A DNA stretch of 64,000 nucleotides. It comes from Paraphysomonas bandaiensis (Eukaryota; Chrysophyceae). Location: positions 248,001 to 312,000 of the forward strand of contig CBFFRP010000296.1 of NCBI GenBank assembly GCA_965644295.1, in the 5' to 3' direction. The notes beneath the pieces are model-generated. The model ran no database searches. It was not told the origin of the DNA and worked only from the letters and a program-made list of their open reading frames with translations. The translations under genes and the position numbers were made by a program. Of the stretch, positions 11,538 through 23,070 are shown piece after piece. The stretch's first letter is position 1, and every line of letters starts with the position of its first letter.

Positions 11538-12052
11538 CAGCAGTAGCTAAAAGTAGCGAATCGTACACACTGGCTGCTACTCTATCTGATGCGACTATTA
11601 TAATGTAGAGGAGTACCATGATTGGTTTATTAGCTATAAGTGATGTATATAATAATTCCATTTTCTATATCTTATGGTTGATATCTTATCTTCAAGAAAA
11701 CAATTTTTTACCCATGAAAGCAAACAGAGAGAACGCCGAACGAATTTTGCCATTTTCAGCAAGTTGAGTTTCCTTTATTCGTTTATGATGGTAGAGAAGT
11801 GTGCTTGTTCGAAGCTATCCTGACACACTCCATTAAAACATAAATAATTATATAAATGTCCATTGACTATATTTTTTCACAAAATCAGAATGTGACCCAC
11901 CACAGCCCCATTACGGGGAACAAACGGCCAAAACCAAAACTTTCGCACTTAACTTAAAAACTCCAACGTCGCCATATTTATTAGGAAAAAATAGAAAACC
12001 AGAGGTGTCTCTGAAGCTAAAGTTCCTTGATATAAAAATAAAATGGCATATA

Positions 12053-14152
12053 TTACGACGCAGCTTTGTCGTTTACAGTCACGGTCATATCAAGTAAGCG
12101 AAAGAGTCTATTCCGCGGCGCCAATTTTAGTTTCGTTAACATACTCCTTGATATTATCTCCAGTCCAACATCCATCAAGTCATCCGCACAATAAATTCCA
12201 AGATCATTATGCAGTTTGATCATACTTTTATATTCACCATCTAATATATACTTTTCATCCTGTAAAATTGACCACGCAGTTTCATACTTCTCCGGACTCA
12301 TTTTCATCAACCAGTCAGTGCGAGGTTTACCCATCGGAGTCGTTGTCAATGAGAGCTGCGTCTCGAGGTGGGGCAATACAGTGCTTTGAGGTCGATTAAT
12401 GGCGGCAGATATCCTGACAATTTCTTTTTTGTCCATTGAGTGAAATACGAATATTTCGTTGCCCTTTTCAGGTCGTGGAATGTAAACGTGCATAACACTC
12501 ACATGTGGGTCACTCTCAATATGCCACCAATCAGGTCGATCCTCTGGCAATTCGGATATAAAATTTACGACGAACACATTAGAAAGGTTAAGTGCCTTTT
12601 TGTAAACAATTGCCTGGTCATTATAATGTTCCCAGAGTTCATTCCGGGACGAATTAGCAACCAATTCATATCCGTATCTACCCCCATTATTTGAAACAAA
12701 AATACTCATTCTTTTTCGACACCCCGAACATGCACTTCTTGCCTCGCTTGTCACACGCCAATTGATTTTTACAGCCATCTGCAGCAAAATACCATACAGC
12801 TGAAAATGGTATGCAAATTCAAACGGAATTCCATCTTTTCCTACGCTCGTCTCTTGAAACAGCAAGTTTCTGTCAAGAAAAGGCAAGCATTGTATTAGCG
12901 TATTGAGCATATGGAGTTCCCGAGTGTGAGAACCAATTAGCGTAATCGATAATGATATTCCCTCGGGAATAGTGCGAATATGTGTCACAAAAGTCGAATA
13001 TAAAGCCAATCGTAGCAGGGGAGCTGCAAACCGTATCGTCTGTTCTGAGCCAGTATTCACGCGAACAATTATTCCTTCTGTTTCCATATAATTTACTGCT
13101 TTGAAGTGATCGACGGAGAGACTAGAAGGATCAGAGATCGATTCCCCACTCAGAAGCGTGCGTGTAATTTCCCTTGCTAGTTCGACGTGTTTCCCAACAC
13201 GCAACAAACTAGCCTTAACGCATTCAACTACCGATGACTGAGCCACCTCGCCATACACAAGACTGCCGCATATATGCGCCACCCAACCGCCAATTGTAAT
13301 AGAATTTAAGCCATTCCTCTGAACCCACTCATTGAGTATTCGACCTAGTAGTGACGTAAACCCTGGGTGGCCATGAGTGCGCCCATATATATCATCGCAG
13401 TATTCCCTCATATCTTTAGAAAGTTGGGCCCCATATTCGTCAAACATCATTCTTACATCTGCAAGTACAGGTTGCTCGAGGCGAATGCACTGTGCTATAT
13501 TGAATGATGAAGATGTATTGGTATTTTCCGGAAGCGCTAACTCTGTGATATGAAAAACACCAATGCCCAGAATTCCACTGATTGCGTACGGTTTACTCGC
13601 ATCACAAGCATTTACTGTCTTTAGCATGCGAAAAGTAGACAGAATTTCGTTACGTTTACTTGAAAGTGATAATATCATATCAAACTCATCCATTACAATT
13701 ATAACTCGGCTGTCGAAATTCGGTGTCTCGAATGCTTTCAAGAAACTGTCGCTTGTCGAAAAGGGTGTATTGATCTTCGCAGAACAAACTGCATGCATTC
13801 TAGCATACAGAGACTCCCAAAACGACGCTTCGTTGATTCCTTGCAATGACACGCTTATCGGTAGAAAGCCTCTGTCCAGTAACAACGATACGATCGGCGC
13901 AATCAAACTAGTTTTCCCTGCCTGACGATGAGCATGAAGCAGTATGTAGGACTCAGCTTCCAGTTTCTGAGCAATATCATCACAAACATCACTGCGGTTG
14001 ATCGCATAGTGCTCCGCCGCATCTATCGGGCCTCCAACATGAAAAGATTTGATTGGATGGCGTTTGAAGTTAGCGTTTGTTCGTTGCCGATTTTTTTTCT
14101 TCTGTTTCGGCGTTAATTTGAAGCTGTCGGTTGATTCCATATACATATACAT
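12053..14152 (-). CDS. P-loop NTPase plus C-terminal nuclease-like domain (Crinkler-like architecture)
   Basis: Intronless ORF of up to 699 residues. The start is probably the third Met (ATG 14140), since the first two lie in a TA/CA-rich run. The N-terminal NTPase has a Walker A without its first Gly (HAHRQAGKTSL, about 73-83), a hydrophobic Walker B IIVMDEFDMI (about 151-160) and a following AAA/STAND-like helical region to about 390, including YGRTHGHPGFTSLL, typical of the AAA-like/ATPase_2 class. The C-terminal part has GRYGYELVANSS followed by WEHYNDQAIVYKKAL and VFVVNF. That matches the spacing of the REase-fold nuclease in NTPase-REase Crinkler-type proteins (E...EH...Y). No secretion signal or LFLAK-type header is seen. 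The role could be an effector, a conflict protein or a transposon-related protein. Family assignment is from architecture only; catalytic competence is untested. Confidence 0.6.
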   Translation of the reverse strand: MYMYMESTDSFKLTPKQKKKNRQRTNANFKRHPIKSFHVGGPIDAAEHYAINRSDVCDDIAQKLEAESYILLHAHRQAGKTSLIAPIVSLLLDRGFLPISVSLQGINEASFWESLYARMHAVCSAKINTPFSTSDSFLKAFETPNFDSRVIIVMDEFDMILSLSSKRNEILSTFRMLKTVNACDASKPYAISGILGIGVFHITELALPENTNTSSSFNIAQCIRLEQPVLADVRMMFDEYGAQLSKDMREYCDDIYGRTHGHPGFTSLLGRILNEWVQRNGLNSITIGGWVAHICGSLVYGEVAQSSVVECVKASLLRVGKHVELAREITRTLLSGESISDPSSLSVDHFKAVNYMETEGIIVRVNTGSEQTIRFAAPLLRLALYSTFVTHIRTIPEGISLSITLIGSHTRELHMLNTLIQCLPFLDRNLLFQETSVGKDGIPFEFAYHFQLYGILLQMAVKINWRVTSEARSACSGCRKRMSIFVSNNGGRYGYELVANSSRNELWEHYNDQAIVYKKALNLSNVFVVNFISELPEDRPDWWHIESDPHVSVMHVYIPRPEKGNEIFVFHSMDKKEIVRISAAINRPQSTVLPHLETQLSLTTTPMGKPRTDWLMKMSPEKYETAWSILQDEKYILDGEYKSMIKLHNDLGIYCADDLMDVGLEIISRSMLTKLKLAPRNRLFRLLDMTVTVNDKAAS

Positions 14153-14187
14153 ACATAGATATATATAGATATTAACATGAGCGGCGG

Positions 14188-14297
14188 ACAGCAGTCATCA
14201 GAGTTACAGCCCAGCAGTCATCAGAGCTACAGCCCAGCAGTCATCAGAGTTACAGCCCAGCAGTCATCAGAGCTACAGCCCAGCAGTCTCAGAGGTC
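14188..14297. repeat. 23-bp minisatellite (about 4.7 copies)
   Basis: Tandem CAGCAGTCATCAGAGYTACAGCC units alternate between GTT and GCT at one position, so the real higher-order period is 46 bp. It lies just upstream of the NTPase-nuclease gene. Confidence 0.95.
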
Positions 14298-14447
14298 ACT
14301 TCATTACTAGGAACATACAGCCATTTAAGTAGGAGGATTTTATTCAAACCTGATGAAAATGTCTAAACTGAAATGTCGTTTAAAGATACCTTTATCAAAA
14401 AATCCAAACACGTGTCCACAAGAGTGGACAACACATAACAGCAGTGA

Positions 14448-14771
14448 GTGTCAAGCATCAAGCAACAATACTTCAAGCTATATTACAAACCATTTGACGT
14501 AGTAACGTACGTCACGATGGAAGAGTTGTGCTTGGTAGTCCAAGACCAACACGAACGAAATATTCGTCATTCTTTAATGAAAGACTACTTGAGCCGCTAC
14601 CGAACAACGACAAGATTCATTAATGATATTCAGGGATTGCGTGAAGTGGCTCTGGATAGGAAGGAAACACACTACACTAGTCAAAGATGTTATTTAACTG
14701 AAACTTCAGATGTCAGTACAGTCAGCTCATCTTGTTCGCTAAAACAACATACATTAACTAAACCCTGCTGA
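14448..14771 (+). CDS. Possible small gene, unrecognised
   Basis: ORF of 107 residues, with an internal Met at 14517. The composition is ordinary for a protein (charged helical stretch around QDQHERNIRHSLMKDYLSRY) and unlike the surrounding AT-rich spacer. A second open stretch at about 14869-15005 (KPKEDIADKKRADIVRQNEEKEAA and on to a stop) is strongly charged and could be a later exon. I could not find a convincing splice pair joining the two. No family is recognised. It may be a gene fragment, a real short gene or chance. Confidence 0.22.
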   Translation: MSSIKQQYFKLYYKPFDVVTYVTMEELCLVVQDQHERNIRHSLMKDYLSRYRTTTRFINDIQGLREVALDRKETHYTSQRCYLTETSDVSTVSSSCSLKQHTLTKPC

Positions 14772-15005
14772 AAATAAAGTGCCAATTACTGCAAAATATA
14801 AGTCTACCCTAAACTGGTGACATTGTTGCGATCGTTCTGACATGACATAATTGCTTCCCAAGGCCAAAGCGGAAGCCCAAGGAAGACATAGCTGACAAGA
14901 AGAGAGCTGATATTGTGCGACAGAATGAAGAAAAAGAGGCTGCAATCTCAATGGATACTTCGAAATTAATAAGACCCTGTCTACTATTAGAAGTGGTTGA
15001 CATTT

Positions 15006-15680
15006 AACTCAGCAAGTTTTTATGTAGTCGTGCATGTCACGCATACTGCACTAATGAATTCAATGATTTTTTAACTACGTTGTTGCGTGTACCTTGAATA
15101 CGAATCAAGATATGGTTGTGGAGTAGTCGCGAGTTACTGAATTTGAAACGATTGTGAGGTACTGTTTATACCAAATAAACGTCTCTCAATAGGGTTTGAT
15201 TCCAGATTCATGTACAAAAAAGGGTAGCTACAATAACGTAAATATAAATGCACATAATCCGTAATACATTTGTGATGTTACTATATATTATATATAATAC
15301 TTAGAACATATGATCACCACAAGTCGATGTGGTGTGATTGAAGTTTAATGATCACTAATATTTATTGAAATACAACTACTACGAATAGAATTAGGTGGGC
15401 TCATATGACTTGCTAATTTCCGACTGCTAATACTAATACAATAGATACAATAGCCGTTTTTACCCAACTGGGTGTAGGAATTCCATTTTGCACTATGTAC
15501 GAAGTATATACTAAACACATGGCACACACATTTATAAACACCAACACACATATTATTATCGACATATTTTGTGCATGTCATGGGACTAGAGTTTTACAAC
15601 ACAACTATTTATATGCGCAGCATCTTCCCTATACGATAATCTATTCTAACGAAACGTGTTTCTCTAATAATTTCTACCAA
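15006..15680. other. Intergenic, nothing recognised
   Basis: AT-rich spacer between the possible small gene and the 3' end of the NOTUM/PAE gene. The open frames here are short and of random-looking composition. Confidence 0.5.
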
Positions 15681-17222
15681 TCATGATTTTTTAATTTCTA
15701 CGGCAAATATATTGCATGATTTTGTCGCGTATGTACCAATTATCCTCTTCTCACAACACGATTCGCAGGGGAAAAGCGTACCTTGAGTAAATTCCCTGGA
15801 CTCAAAATCGGTTCCACCAGAATAGTAAGATTTCACAGATGATAAAAATAATTCTAGTGCAGTACTGGGAGTGTACCCATAAGACGATGTGATATTAGTA
15901 AATAGCCCTGAATCGCTGTTAGTAACTGTGTGATGGTAACAAGAATCAATGTACAGGAAGAATGGAATTGACGACACGGCTCTATGTAGCTCCGCTGTCA
16001 TGTTGGCCCCAAAAAGATTTACTTCATTGGTCCAGAAGTCCGACGAAGTCAGATTCGAAAAGTATATTGGTGCACCGAGAATACGGTGTAGCTGCCAGGA
16101 GTCATAAATAGACTGCGCAATACAAGTGTGAGAAAACACTTCCACAAAGTATAATGCAATATATACTATATCATGTAATACTTTCGGTACAAGAATAAAA
16201 CTACAGAATTAGTATACGCATGCACCACTTGATAACCTGGATGATAAATAAAGGCGAAGTCACATATGGTAAAGCCTGAACAGGAAGCATGCATGTGGAG
16301 GGATCATCTATATGGGCATTCGTACATGATTCCAATAGGGACCTTGCCTCAGAGACACCCATTAAATCATAAACACCCCGTAATAAACTAGGAAACTCGC
16401 CGTTAAATCTAGGGTTACCGTAAGAGTATCCATAAAAGTCCATAAAGAAAGACGAGTCTATCAATCCTGATATAGAAAAGACATTCCTCATGGAATAACT
16501 ACGGATCTTTCGTGCGATTAAATCGATACTGTGAATAACAGACAACCCTGAAACATACGCTTAAAAAACGTTTTGGGTGTATATTTTGACTACGCTAGAA
16601 TGATCAAGTTGTATATACATATATACTTCAATATACAAAAACAAAGCAGGACTACCTCCTGCAGAAACGCCAGATACAACAACTTCTTCAGCACTACCTA
16701 AGCCATGAAGATGAATCAGCTCATCCAACACGCTTCGTAGAATCTTTGATCCCCGAAAATATAAAGTTCTATCCTGTAACAATGTGACCCCATCTATAAA
16801 GTATTGAATAAAACTACCTCATATACTCGGTCAGCCATCCCCAGAAACGAACCGCCATCACAATACTTCACAATCACAACGTTGAAATCATGCAACCCAG
16901 GATTTTCACTCGCATCTCGAGAGAAATACGCCGTACTATATTTGAATTCATTTCCACATTCAGGATACTGCGAAGAACTGCCCAGAGAATTACCGGCGCG
17001 GTACTTGCACTCATACAATGAGAAGCACCATCCACCACCTTCAAAATGAATATGCCATTTGTGCTTACCAGCAACACTTTGCCGCACATAATACGATGCA
17101 GGCGTACCGTCCATGCACTTAGCCTCAGTGTCACTCACAGTATATTTCGGAAACTCACATATGTCTCCTTTTGAGAAAACTAACGCACAAAACAACAACA
17201 ACAAACGAGTACTAATCTTCAT
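15681..17222 (-). CDS. Secreted NOTUM / pectinacetylesterase-family carboxylesterase
   Basis: Extracellular alpha/beta-hydrolase of the PAE/NOTUM family, which deacylates polysaccharides or acylated proteins. Reverse-strand exons: 17222-16818, 16773-16656, 16547-16237, 16112-15681, in phase, giving 421 residues. The start has a clear signal peptide (KISTRLLLLFCALVFSKG). Conserved features follow: HFEGGGWCFS (oxyanion region), YCDGGSFLG, LYFRGSKILRSVLDEL, and the nucleophile elbow SGVSAGG, in which the Gly-Gly codon is split by intron 2. Later come PLFIIQ/SIYDSWQL across intron 3 and FLYIDSCYHHT, where the catalytic His is expected. Many Cys residues fit a secreted fold. It is head-to-head with the acyl-CoA synthetase gene (505 bp between starts). 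Whether the substrate is acetylated glycan or a lipid-modified protein cannot be told. Confidence 0.9.
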
Positions 17223-17727
17223 AACTATTGCTCACAAACACGTATCTCAGTATGATTCAATCTTTCTCTTATTGAATGATACGAACCAGTCAATGTGGAA
17301 CTGCTATTAGTACTGATCGATCTTGTTCTTTGCTGATATCATACCCATAGCGAGATGGCGGTATACTTTGGAATAGTTGGCTTCACAGGTGGTTAAACTT
17401 GACATGCGTATTGCTTTGAGATGGCAATGTGACTATTGCCCCACACTGTTCCTCATGTTGTAACCTCCATGCACCAAACGGTTCACAAGTACAAGTGGTG
17501 TGGGTGCAGTGGAGTCTGCCTGGTATACCATACCGCATACATACATATCCATATACAGGCACAGGCATGCATTGTCGTCCATGCTGTCCATGGTACAGTC
17601 AAGGGTCAGGTGATGGTATACGCTGTATTCCACTGTATACCGGTGGATCTGAATCATCACTCGGACTCGAGGTCGGACACTTTACACAATCAACACTATC
17701 AACGAAGCCAGCATCTCTTCCCCAGTA

Positions 17728-20036
17728 ATGCATCGCTGGAGATTCATCCGGCATAATGTGCTGTCAATACTCCCCCCTCCCTCCCGATACCCAGCTATAA
17801 GACGGTGTGCTTCTCACACACCCCAATTTCCCAATAATGACTACATAAACGATCTTAAGGCCGAATACACGAAGCCTTTACTTAACTTAAACGAGTTCCT
17901 TATAGAGCGACACCATCAGGACTCAACTGCCTTTCTTTTGGACAAAAACGGCAAGGTTGAGGAATTCACTTATGCGGATCTCGATGCATACGCTAACCAT
18001 TTAGCTTCTATACTACAACAAACTGGAGTCCAGACCGGCTCTCGAGTTGCTGTGTTGTTACCGAAGAGCTTTGAAGTTGTAGTGACCGCTCTGGCTGTAT
18101 GGAGACTTGGAGCGACTTATGTCCCTCTATTTACAGCCTTTGGATCGGAGGCTATACACGTGCGTATCAAAGATGCCGCCATTACTGTTATGATTACAGA
18201 TGAACTGAATCGACCCAAGCTAAATCATTTATCTTCTCTTGCTGGAGTTAACATCATGACAGTGTTTTCTTCGAGTAATACATCCAGAGAGGCCTTTGGT
18301 AGTGACGTACCATTCCCCACACAGTTAGAGTTACAACACGCAAGAGAATCAGTATCACTACGACCGCAGTGCGCAGCTGCAGTTGCTCCAGAAGACCCCA
18401 TAGTGATGCTATACACGAGTGGAACTACTGGTATACCTAAAGGTGATGCATGCCCTGTGCAGTATACATTGCGTATGATACATTGCCGTACACTGTATTG
18501 TATGGAGCACAGTATAACAGACCCATATAGGAGTACTGGTCCCAGCATTTGCTCTGGCATCCTTTCAGGTTTGTATATATGTATTTGTACATGGGAGGGT
18601 GTGACTATTGGATACTTTGTCATCTGTCCACGAATACATATGGATAAGTGTGAATATTGCTAGTAGGTGTATATGGAGCTTGGCCTTGGCCTACAATGTG
18701 ACGTTGGTAGTTATGTATCGAGTCGACCACCCTTCGTATGCACTACCAATCAACGGTATCTTTCCATGGCGGACCCTGCGTGGGCGTATGGACTGTACTA
18801 TAATCTCATTGGCCCACTTTTAATTGGAGTACCATTCACTTATCTCGCTGGGGGCTTCACTGCCCAGAGAGCTCTGCGTGCCTTACGAGAGCACCGCATT
18901 ACACATTTCGCCGCAGCTCCTTCTGCATATAGGGCGCTACGAGCATACAAACCCGATAATGATGATGACCTTGCAGAGATATGGGAAGAGTTAAAGCACC
19001 ACCTGGTAGCATGTTCTTCTGCAGGAGAACCACTCAATCCTGAAATAAATGAGTGGTTTTCTGGGTGTATGGGAGGGCGAGTAATTGGGGATCATTTTGG
19101 CCAGAGTGAAGTTGGTATGGTATGCAACTGGCATTGGGGTGATGCCCTGGTCGATTCCACATTGCTGGACACGCCAAAACCTTTGCCGTGGACTCTTCCG
19201 GGTAGCATGGGGCGCAGTATGAACGGAATTCGATGTGTCGTATTGGGTTCAGAAGATAGTCCTGATAGCGAATCGAAAACACTGAATACTTCTAGTTTAA
19301 CCGAACTTGACACAAATATTGTTGGGAATCTTGCTATTGACACACATAACAGCCCACTGATGTGGTTTCGTGGGTACTGGAACAATCCGACGAAGACATC
19401 AGCTTGTACGAGTCCCTGTGGTAGGTACTACCTGACTGGAGACAGTGCGTACAGGACAACTCGCATCTCTCCAGTTACTAAAGAAAGTGAAGATATATTT
19501 TGGTATTCAAGTCGAAATGACGATATAATTAAAACTTCAGGGTATAGAATAGGTCCTTTTGAAGTTGAAAGTTGTCTTTTGGGAGACGAAAGAGTCGTGG
19601 AGGTGGCTGTCACTGGAATTCCAGATCCACAGGATCTGCGAGGGGAGGTGCGCATTGTTGTATTGTTTTTTATTATCAGATGGTGTATTTGTGTCATTAT
19701 TGAAAATGGCCCTAAAATATTTGTGTGCACTTGATGCTGTGTATTGATTTCTTACCTCGATAGTATTAATATTGGTTTGATATTATGACAATGACGTGTT
19801 TGAGTCCTCCCTGTAATATCCTTTTCTGTCAGATCATTGCGGCGTTTATTGTGTTATGTCCTACCGCGTCACCTTCCGAATCTCTTTCCTCCCTGCTTCA
19901 GGAGATCGTCAGTAAAAGACTTGGAAAACACTGCTTTCCACGGAAAATATATTTCGTAGATTCTCTACCTAAGACTCCATCAGGAAAGATACAACGATAC
20001 TTGCTGCGAGAGCAAGTCAAAAGCGGCGTTCTATAA
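17728..20036 (+). CDS. Acetyl/medium-chain acyl-CoA synthetase-like (AMP-binding), probably mitochondrial
   Basis: ANL-superfamily enzyme that activates a short or medium carboxylic acid with ATP and CoA. Exons: 17728-18442, 18531-18568 (38-bp mini-exon), 18667-19647, 19833-20036, in phase, giving 645 residues. The first 30 residues (MHRWRFIRHNVL...RRCASH) are basic and lack acids, like a mitochondrial presequence. Motifs: YTSGTTGIPKG (A3; the last Gly codon is split by intron 1), GVLVPAFALASFQ in the mini-exon, MADPAWAYGLYYN, GQSEVG, YYLTGDSA, SSRNDDIIKTSGYRIGPFEVE, and the A10 Lys in LPKTPSGKIQRY. About 12 extra residues between LGLQCD and MADPAW (18703-18760) are not expected in the family and could hide an unrecognised splice. 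Substrate range is uncertain. Confidence 0.9.
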
Positions 20037-20252
20037 GCACATTAATTTTGCGTTGTTGAGTGGTATAATCTCATATTGCGATTCTTACTGTGTATTTCTT
20101 ACTTTCCGTATTATCTGCAATTCTAGTTTTTATCATCTGCATTTAAGTGTTTCTGTATGACTTCATTGGGACGTATGCTTCATATATCAGAATTGTTATT
20201 TTGTAGGTTTGTGTGGACCTATAAACCATTCAGTGCTATTTCTTTCACCGAT

Positions 20253-20490
20253 CCATTGGAGATATCTATTCTGTACGAAACACATGACACTTTACGATTA
20301 GGGTTAAATTAAGCTAGTAACTATTAAATTATCAGTATACTGTTAGGCTGTTAGTTATAGTGGAAACGAAACCATTGGAGATATCTATTTTGTACGAAAC
20401 ACATGACACGTTACGATTAGGGTTAATTTAAGCTAGTAACTATTAACTTATCAGTATACTGTTAGGCTGTTAGTTATAGTGGAAACGAAA
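20253..20490. repeat. 119-bp tandem duplication (2 copies)
   Basis: The segment from CCATTGGAGATATCTATT to TAGTGGAAACGAAA is present at 20253-20371 and again from 20372 to about 20490, with only a handful of differences. It lies in the 3' flank of the acyl-CoA synthetase. The remaining spacer 20491-21675 shows nothing further that I recognise apart from a short CA run near 21577-21593. Confidence 0.95.
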
Positions 20491-21675
20491 CCTATCCCAT
20501 GTATTACAGTGGAAAACTAATCACCAAGAACCACGCCGAAACTCAAAATAATACTGCGATACATGAGTCTCTACTTATCCTATGCTAGTGGTATCCTGTG
20601 TGTAACTTTGCGGTTGTAGTTTAGGGCCAGTATTATAGTCTTAAAGAATTATTTGCATAATTATCAAATTAACTCTAACAATAGCACATGAAATAAATGC
20701 CCACACTTTGTAGCTTAGGAGTCCGAATTTACATGGTGTAATTTGAATGAACTGGATTGAATTTATATCATAAATTTAATCACCAAAATTCTTGAGTTCT
20801 CTATCGATCGACGCCTACCACTGGGGGTAAGTGGGATATCAGCACTTCGTCTTGAATATGAAGACGAAGAGTTCTTCCAGGTCTTAACCAAAGCACTGAG
20901 ACAAGAATAAAGTAAGTTGACCCAATTGTCCAGTATTTTCTTGTGATGTTGCCAGTTCAATATCGGAAAGAACTATTGCAACGGCCTGACTACAGTTTGA
21001 TTAGGACTGACAGTCTCATCACACGTATCATACAAAAGAATTGAATGAAGGCTTTTCGTTTAGCTCTAATGTACACGCTGCACTCTATATATGATAACGA
21101 TGATATGATATGTAGAGTTGTGTGTACTTCATATCCGGATATCCATATTTGATGCAATGATGCAGATAGAGCAGCATATGCCCGAATGGTGCGCTAGGAT
21201 GTCCATCATAGCATCGTACTGCAAACTGCACATAGCGGAGATACGGACACATGGGTTGATGGGACAAAATTGTGAGTTGAATGCGATAAACATACATCTC
21301 GCTGTAGCCAATCATAGTGCTTATTTCTTATACCATTGGTAGGTTATAACCAACAAAATCTCCTTATCCACGTAGCCCGTTCATTTCTCACTAATATCCT
21401 ACTGCAACCACACGACGTACCCGTGCCCGGATCACTACCCGCTAACATACATACTCATGACTTGCTTCATTCCATCGTGTGTGTTGAACTTCCCACATCC
21501 CACTGGACTCTTCGAGTGTGCGTCATCCACCTCTCGCGTCAATCCCTAATCACTGATAGTGCCTGCATCATATACATACACACACACACACACATCATAA
21601 ATATCTCCCTGTTCATCGAATAACAGACACCCTCAACTACACAGAGTCCAATTCCAATCCACCTGTCTACGAACC

Positions 21676-23070
21676 ATGGGTGCTGCATCATCCCTGCAAG
21701 AAGCTCTGCCTGAGAAACTAACAAAAGATCAGCTTGAACAGATATGTTCACACCGATACAAAGACGACTTCTTTGAGTCCGTTAAAGACGAAAGAGATCT
21801 TGTTGATAGAGAGAAGTTCATAGCGGTTACATCCAGTCAACAGGAGAAGGAAGTCTTCAAGTTGTTTATGTCGTATTCAGTGTCCGGTCGAATGGACGGC
21901 AGACAGTTTCGTCGATTATGTCGAGACTCGAAACTGTTTAAGAAGAATAACTTTACTGTCGCTGATGCGGATGTTATCTTTGAGAAAGCGAAGGCGGAGA
22001 ACAATCACAGTAAGGCGAATACTCTTCATAAAACTGTGAACTTCCACAAGTTCCGCTACACGATGGTTCCGGAGATTGCTAATAGGAAGAATATCCCTGT
22101 CGATAAGGTGATTTATAAACTCTCTTTGGCGGAAGAAACTCAAGTGTCTCGTATTTCGGGCTCTTTCTGCGGTACATCACTGCCCACAGAACCAATGCTT
22201 GGAAAAGACGAGAACGAATTATCTGTAAACGAACATGTGGCGGCAATTCGACTTCAGACAAAGCAACGGCAGAAGCAAGCCAAACGCGAGGTTGATGCGA
22301 TGAGGGAGGCTAAAAAGGCTGTGGAAGAAGATAAGAGCGAAAACTATCTGGATGCTGTTGAAGATCCTAGTAGTGCGGAAGAAGTTAAGCTTCACGATTT
22401 GTTTGATATGCAATTGAGGGACTCCGAAAACCCAGGTGAGATGGATGGAAAGGAATTCATCCATCTGCTATACGACTGCGAGGTGACCAACGAAAAAACT
22501 TTTACGCGTAAGGATGCTGGAAGGGCTTTCCTCCTTACGAAGGCGCGTGCCTCGTCTAAGTCAATGCCCGAAGATATAAAACGGGGTGTTGTGGTGGACA
22601 AGCGAATAACTTATACTGTTTTTCGTCGAGTGGCCTTGCGGTGCGTTGCTGAGAAGCTATCGAAGACTACTCCAGAAGTTATTGCCAAGTTACTGGCCAT
22701 GCATGCAAAGGACTACGTTGACCCTCAGCCAGATGAATCTCTGCCCATGGAGCAAGAGTTGAATAAGCTGTTCTACAGCTGCTTTTTGCCAGAGGATGAG
22801 CACTATGGAGAGATGGACTCTGATACATTCGTCAATATATGTGTAGATAATGAAGTAATATGTGGGGATCAATTTACTGCTAAAGATGCAGCTGCTGTTT
22901 TCCACCAGGTGCTATCACTATCAAAAAAGGCAACTATACCAGACGCGATTAAAATAGGTGTCATTCACATGAAGCGCATCAATTACACTGTTTTCAGAAG
23001 ATTGGCAATTCCATGTATTGCACAAAAGCGGCACCGCAGTTCTTCCGAAATTATTGAGTTATTTCTCTAA
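21676..23070 (+). CDS. Triple p25-alpha (TPPP-like) domain protein, N-myristoylation signal
   Basis: Intronless, 464 residues. It starts MGAASS, a classical N-myristoylation context (Gly2, Ser6). Three related modules follow the p25-alpha/TPPP pattern (MDGRQF..LCRD...LF..F...DAD.IF.K and a later VNFHKFRYTMVPEIA): about residues 50-155, 240-345 and 360-462. The last two share RITYTVFRR / RINYTVFRR and DAGRAF / DAAAVF. A charged, coiled-coil-prone linker (about 190-225, KQRQKQAKREVDAMREAKKA) separates modules 1 and 2. Single p25-alpha proteins bind and bundle microtubules and are common in organisms with flagella; multi-module forms occur in protists. A membrane-tethered microtubule-associated role is inferred. 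The family call rests on pattern, not on a search. Confidence 0.72.
   Translation: MGAASSLQEALPEKLTKDQLEQICSHRYKDDFFESVKDERDLVDREKFIAVTSSQQEKEVFKLFMSYSVSGRMDGRQFRRLCRDSKLFKKNNFTVADADVIFEKAKAENNHSKANTLHKTVNFHKFRYTMVPEIANRKNIPVDKVIYKLSLAEETQVSRISGSFCGTSLPTEPMLGKDENELSVNEHVAAIRLQTKQRQKQAKREVDAMREAKKAVEEDKSENYLDAVEDPSSAEEVKLHDLFDMQLRDSENPGEMDGKEFIHLLYDCEVTNEKTFTRKDAGRAFLLTKARASSKSMPEDIKRGVVVDKRITYTVFRRVALRCVAEKLSKTTPEVIAKLLAMHAKDYVDPQPDESLPMEQELNKLFYSCFLPEDEHYGEMDSDTFVNICVDNEVICGDQFTAKDAAAVFHQVLSLSKKATIPDAIKIGVIHMKRINYTVFRRLAIPCIAQKRHRSSSEIIELFL

Noticed and set aside
14188-14297. CRISPR-like array
   Set aside because: Units are contiguous 23-bp tandem copies without unique spacers, in a eukaryotic context.
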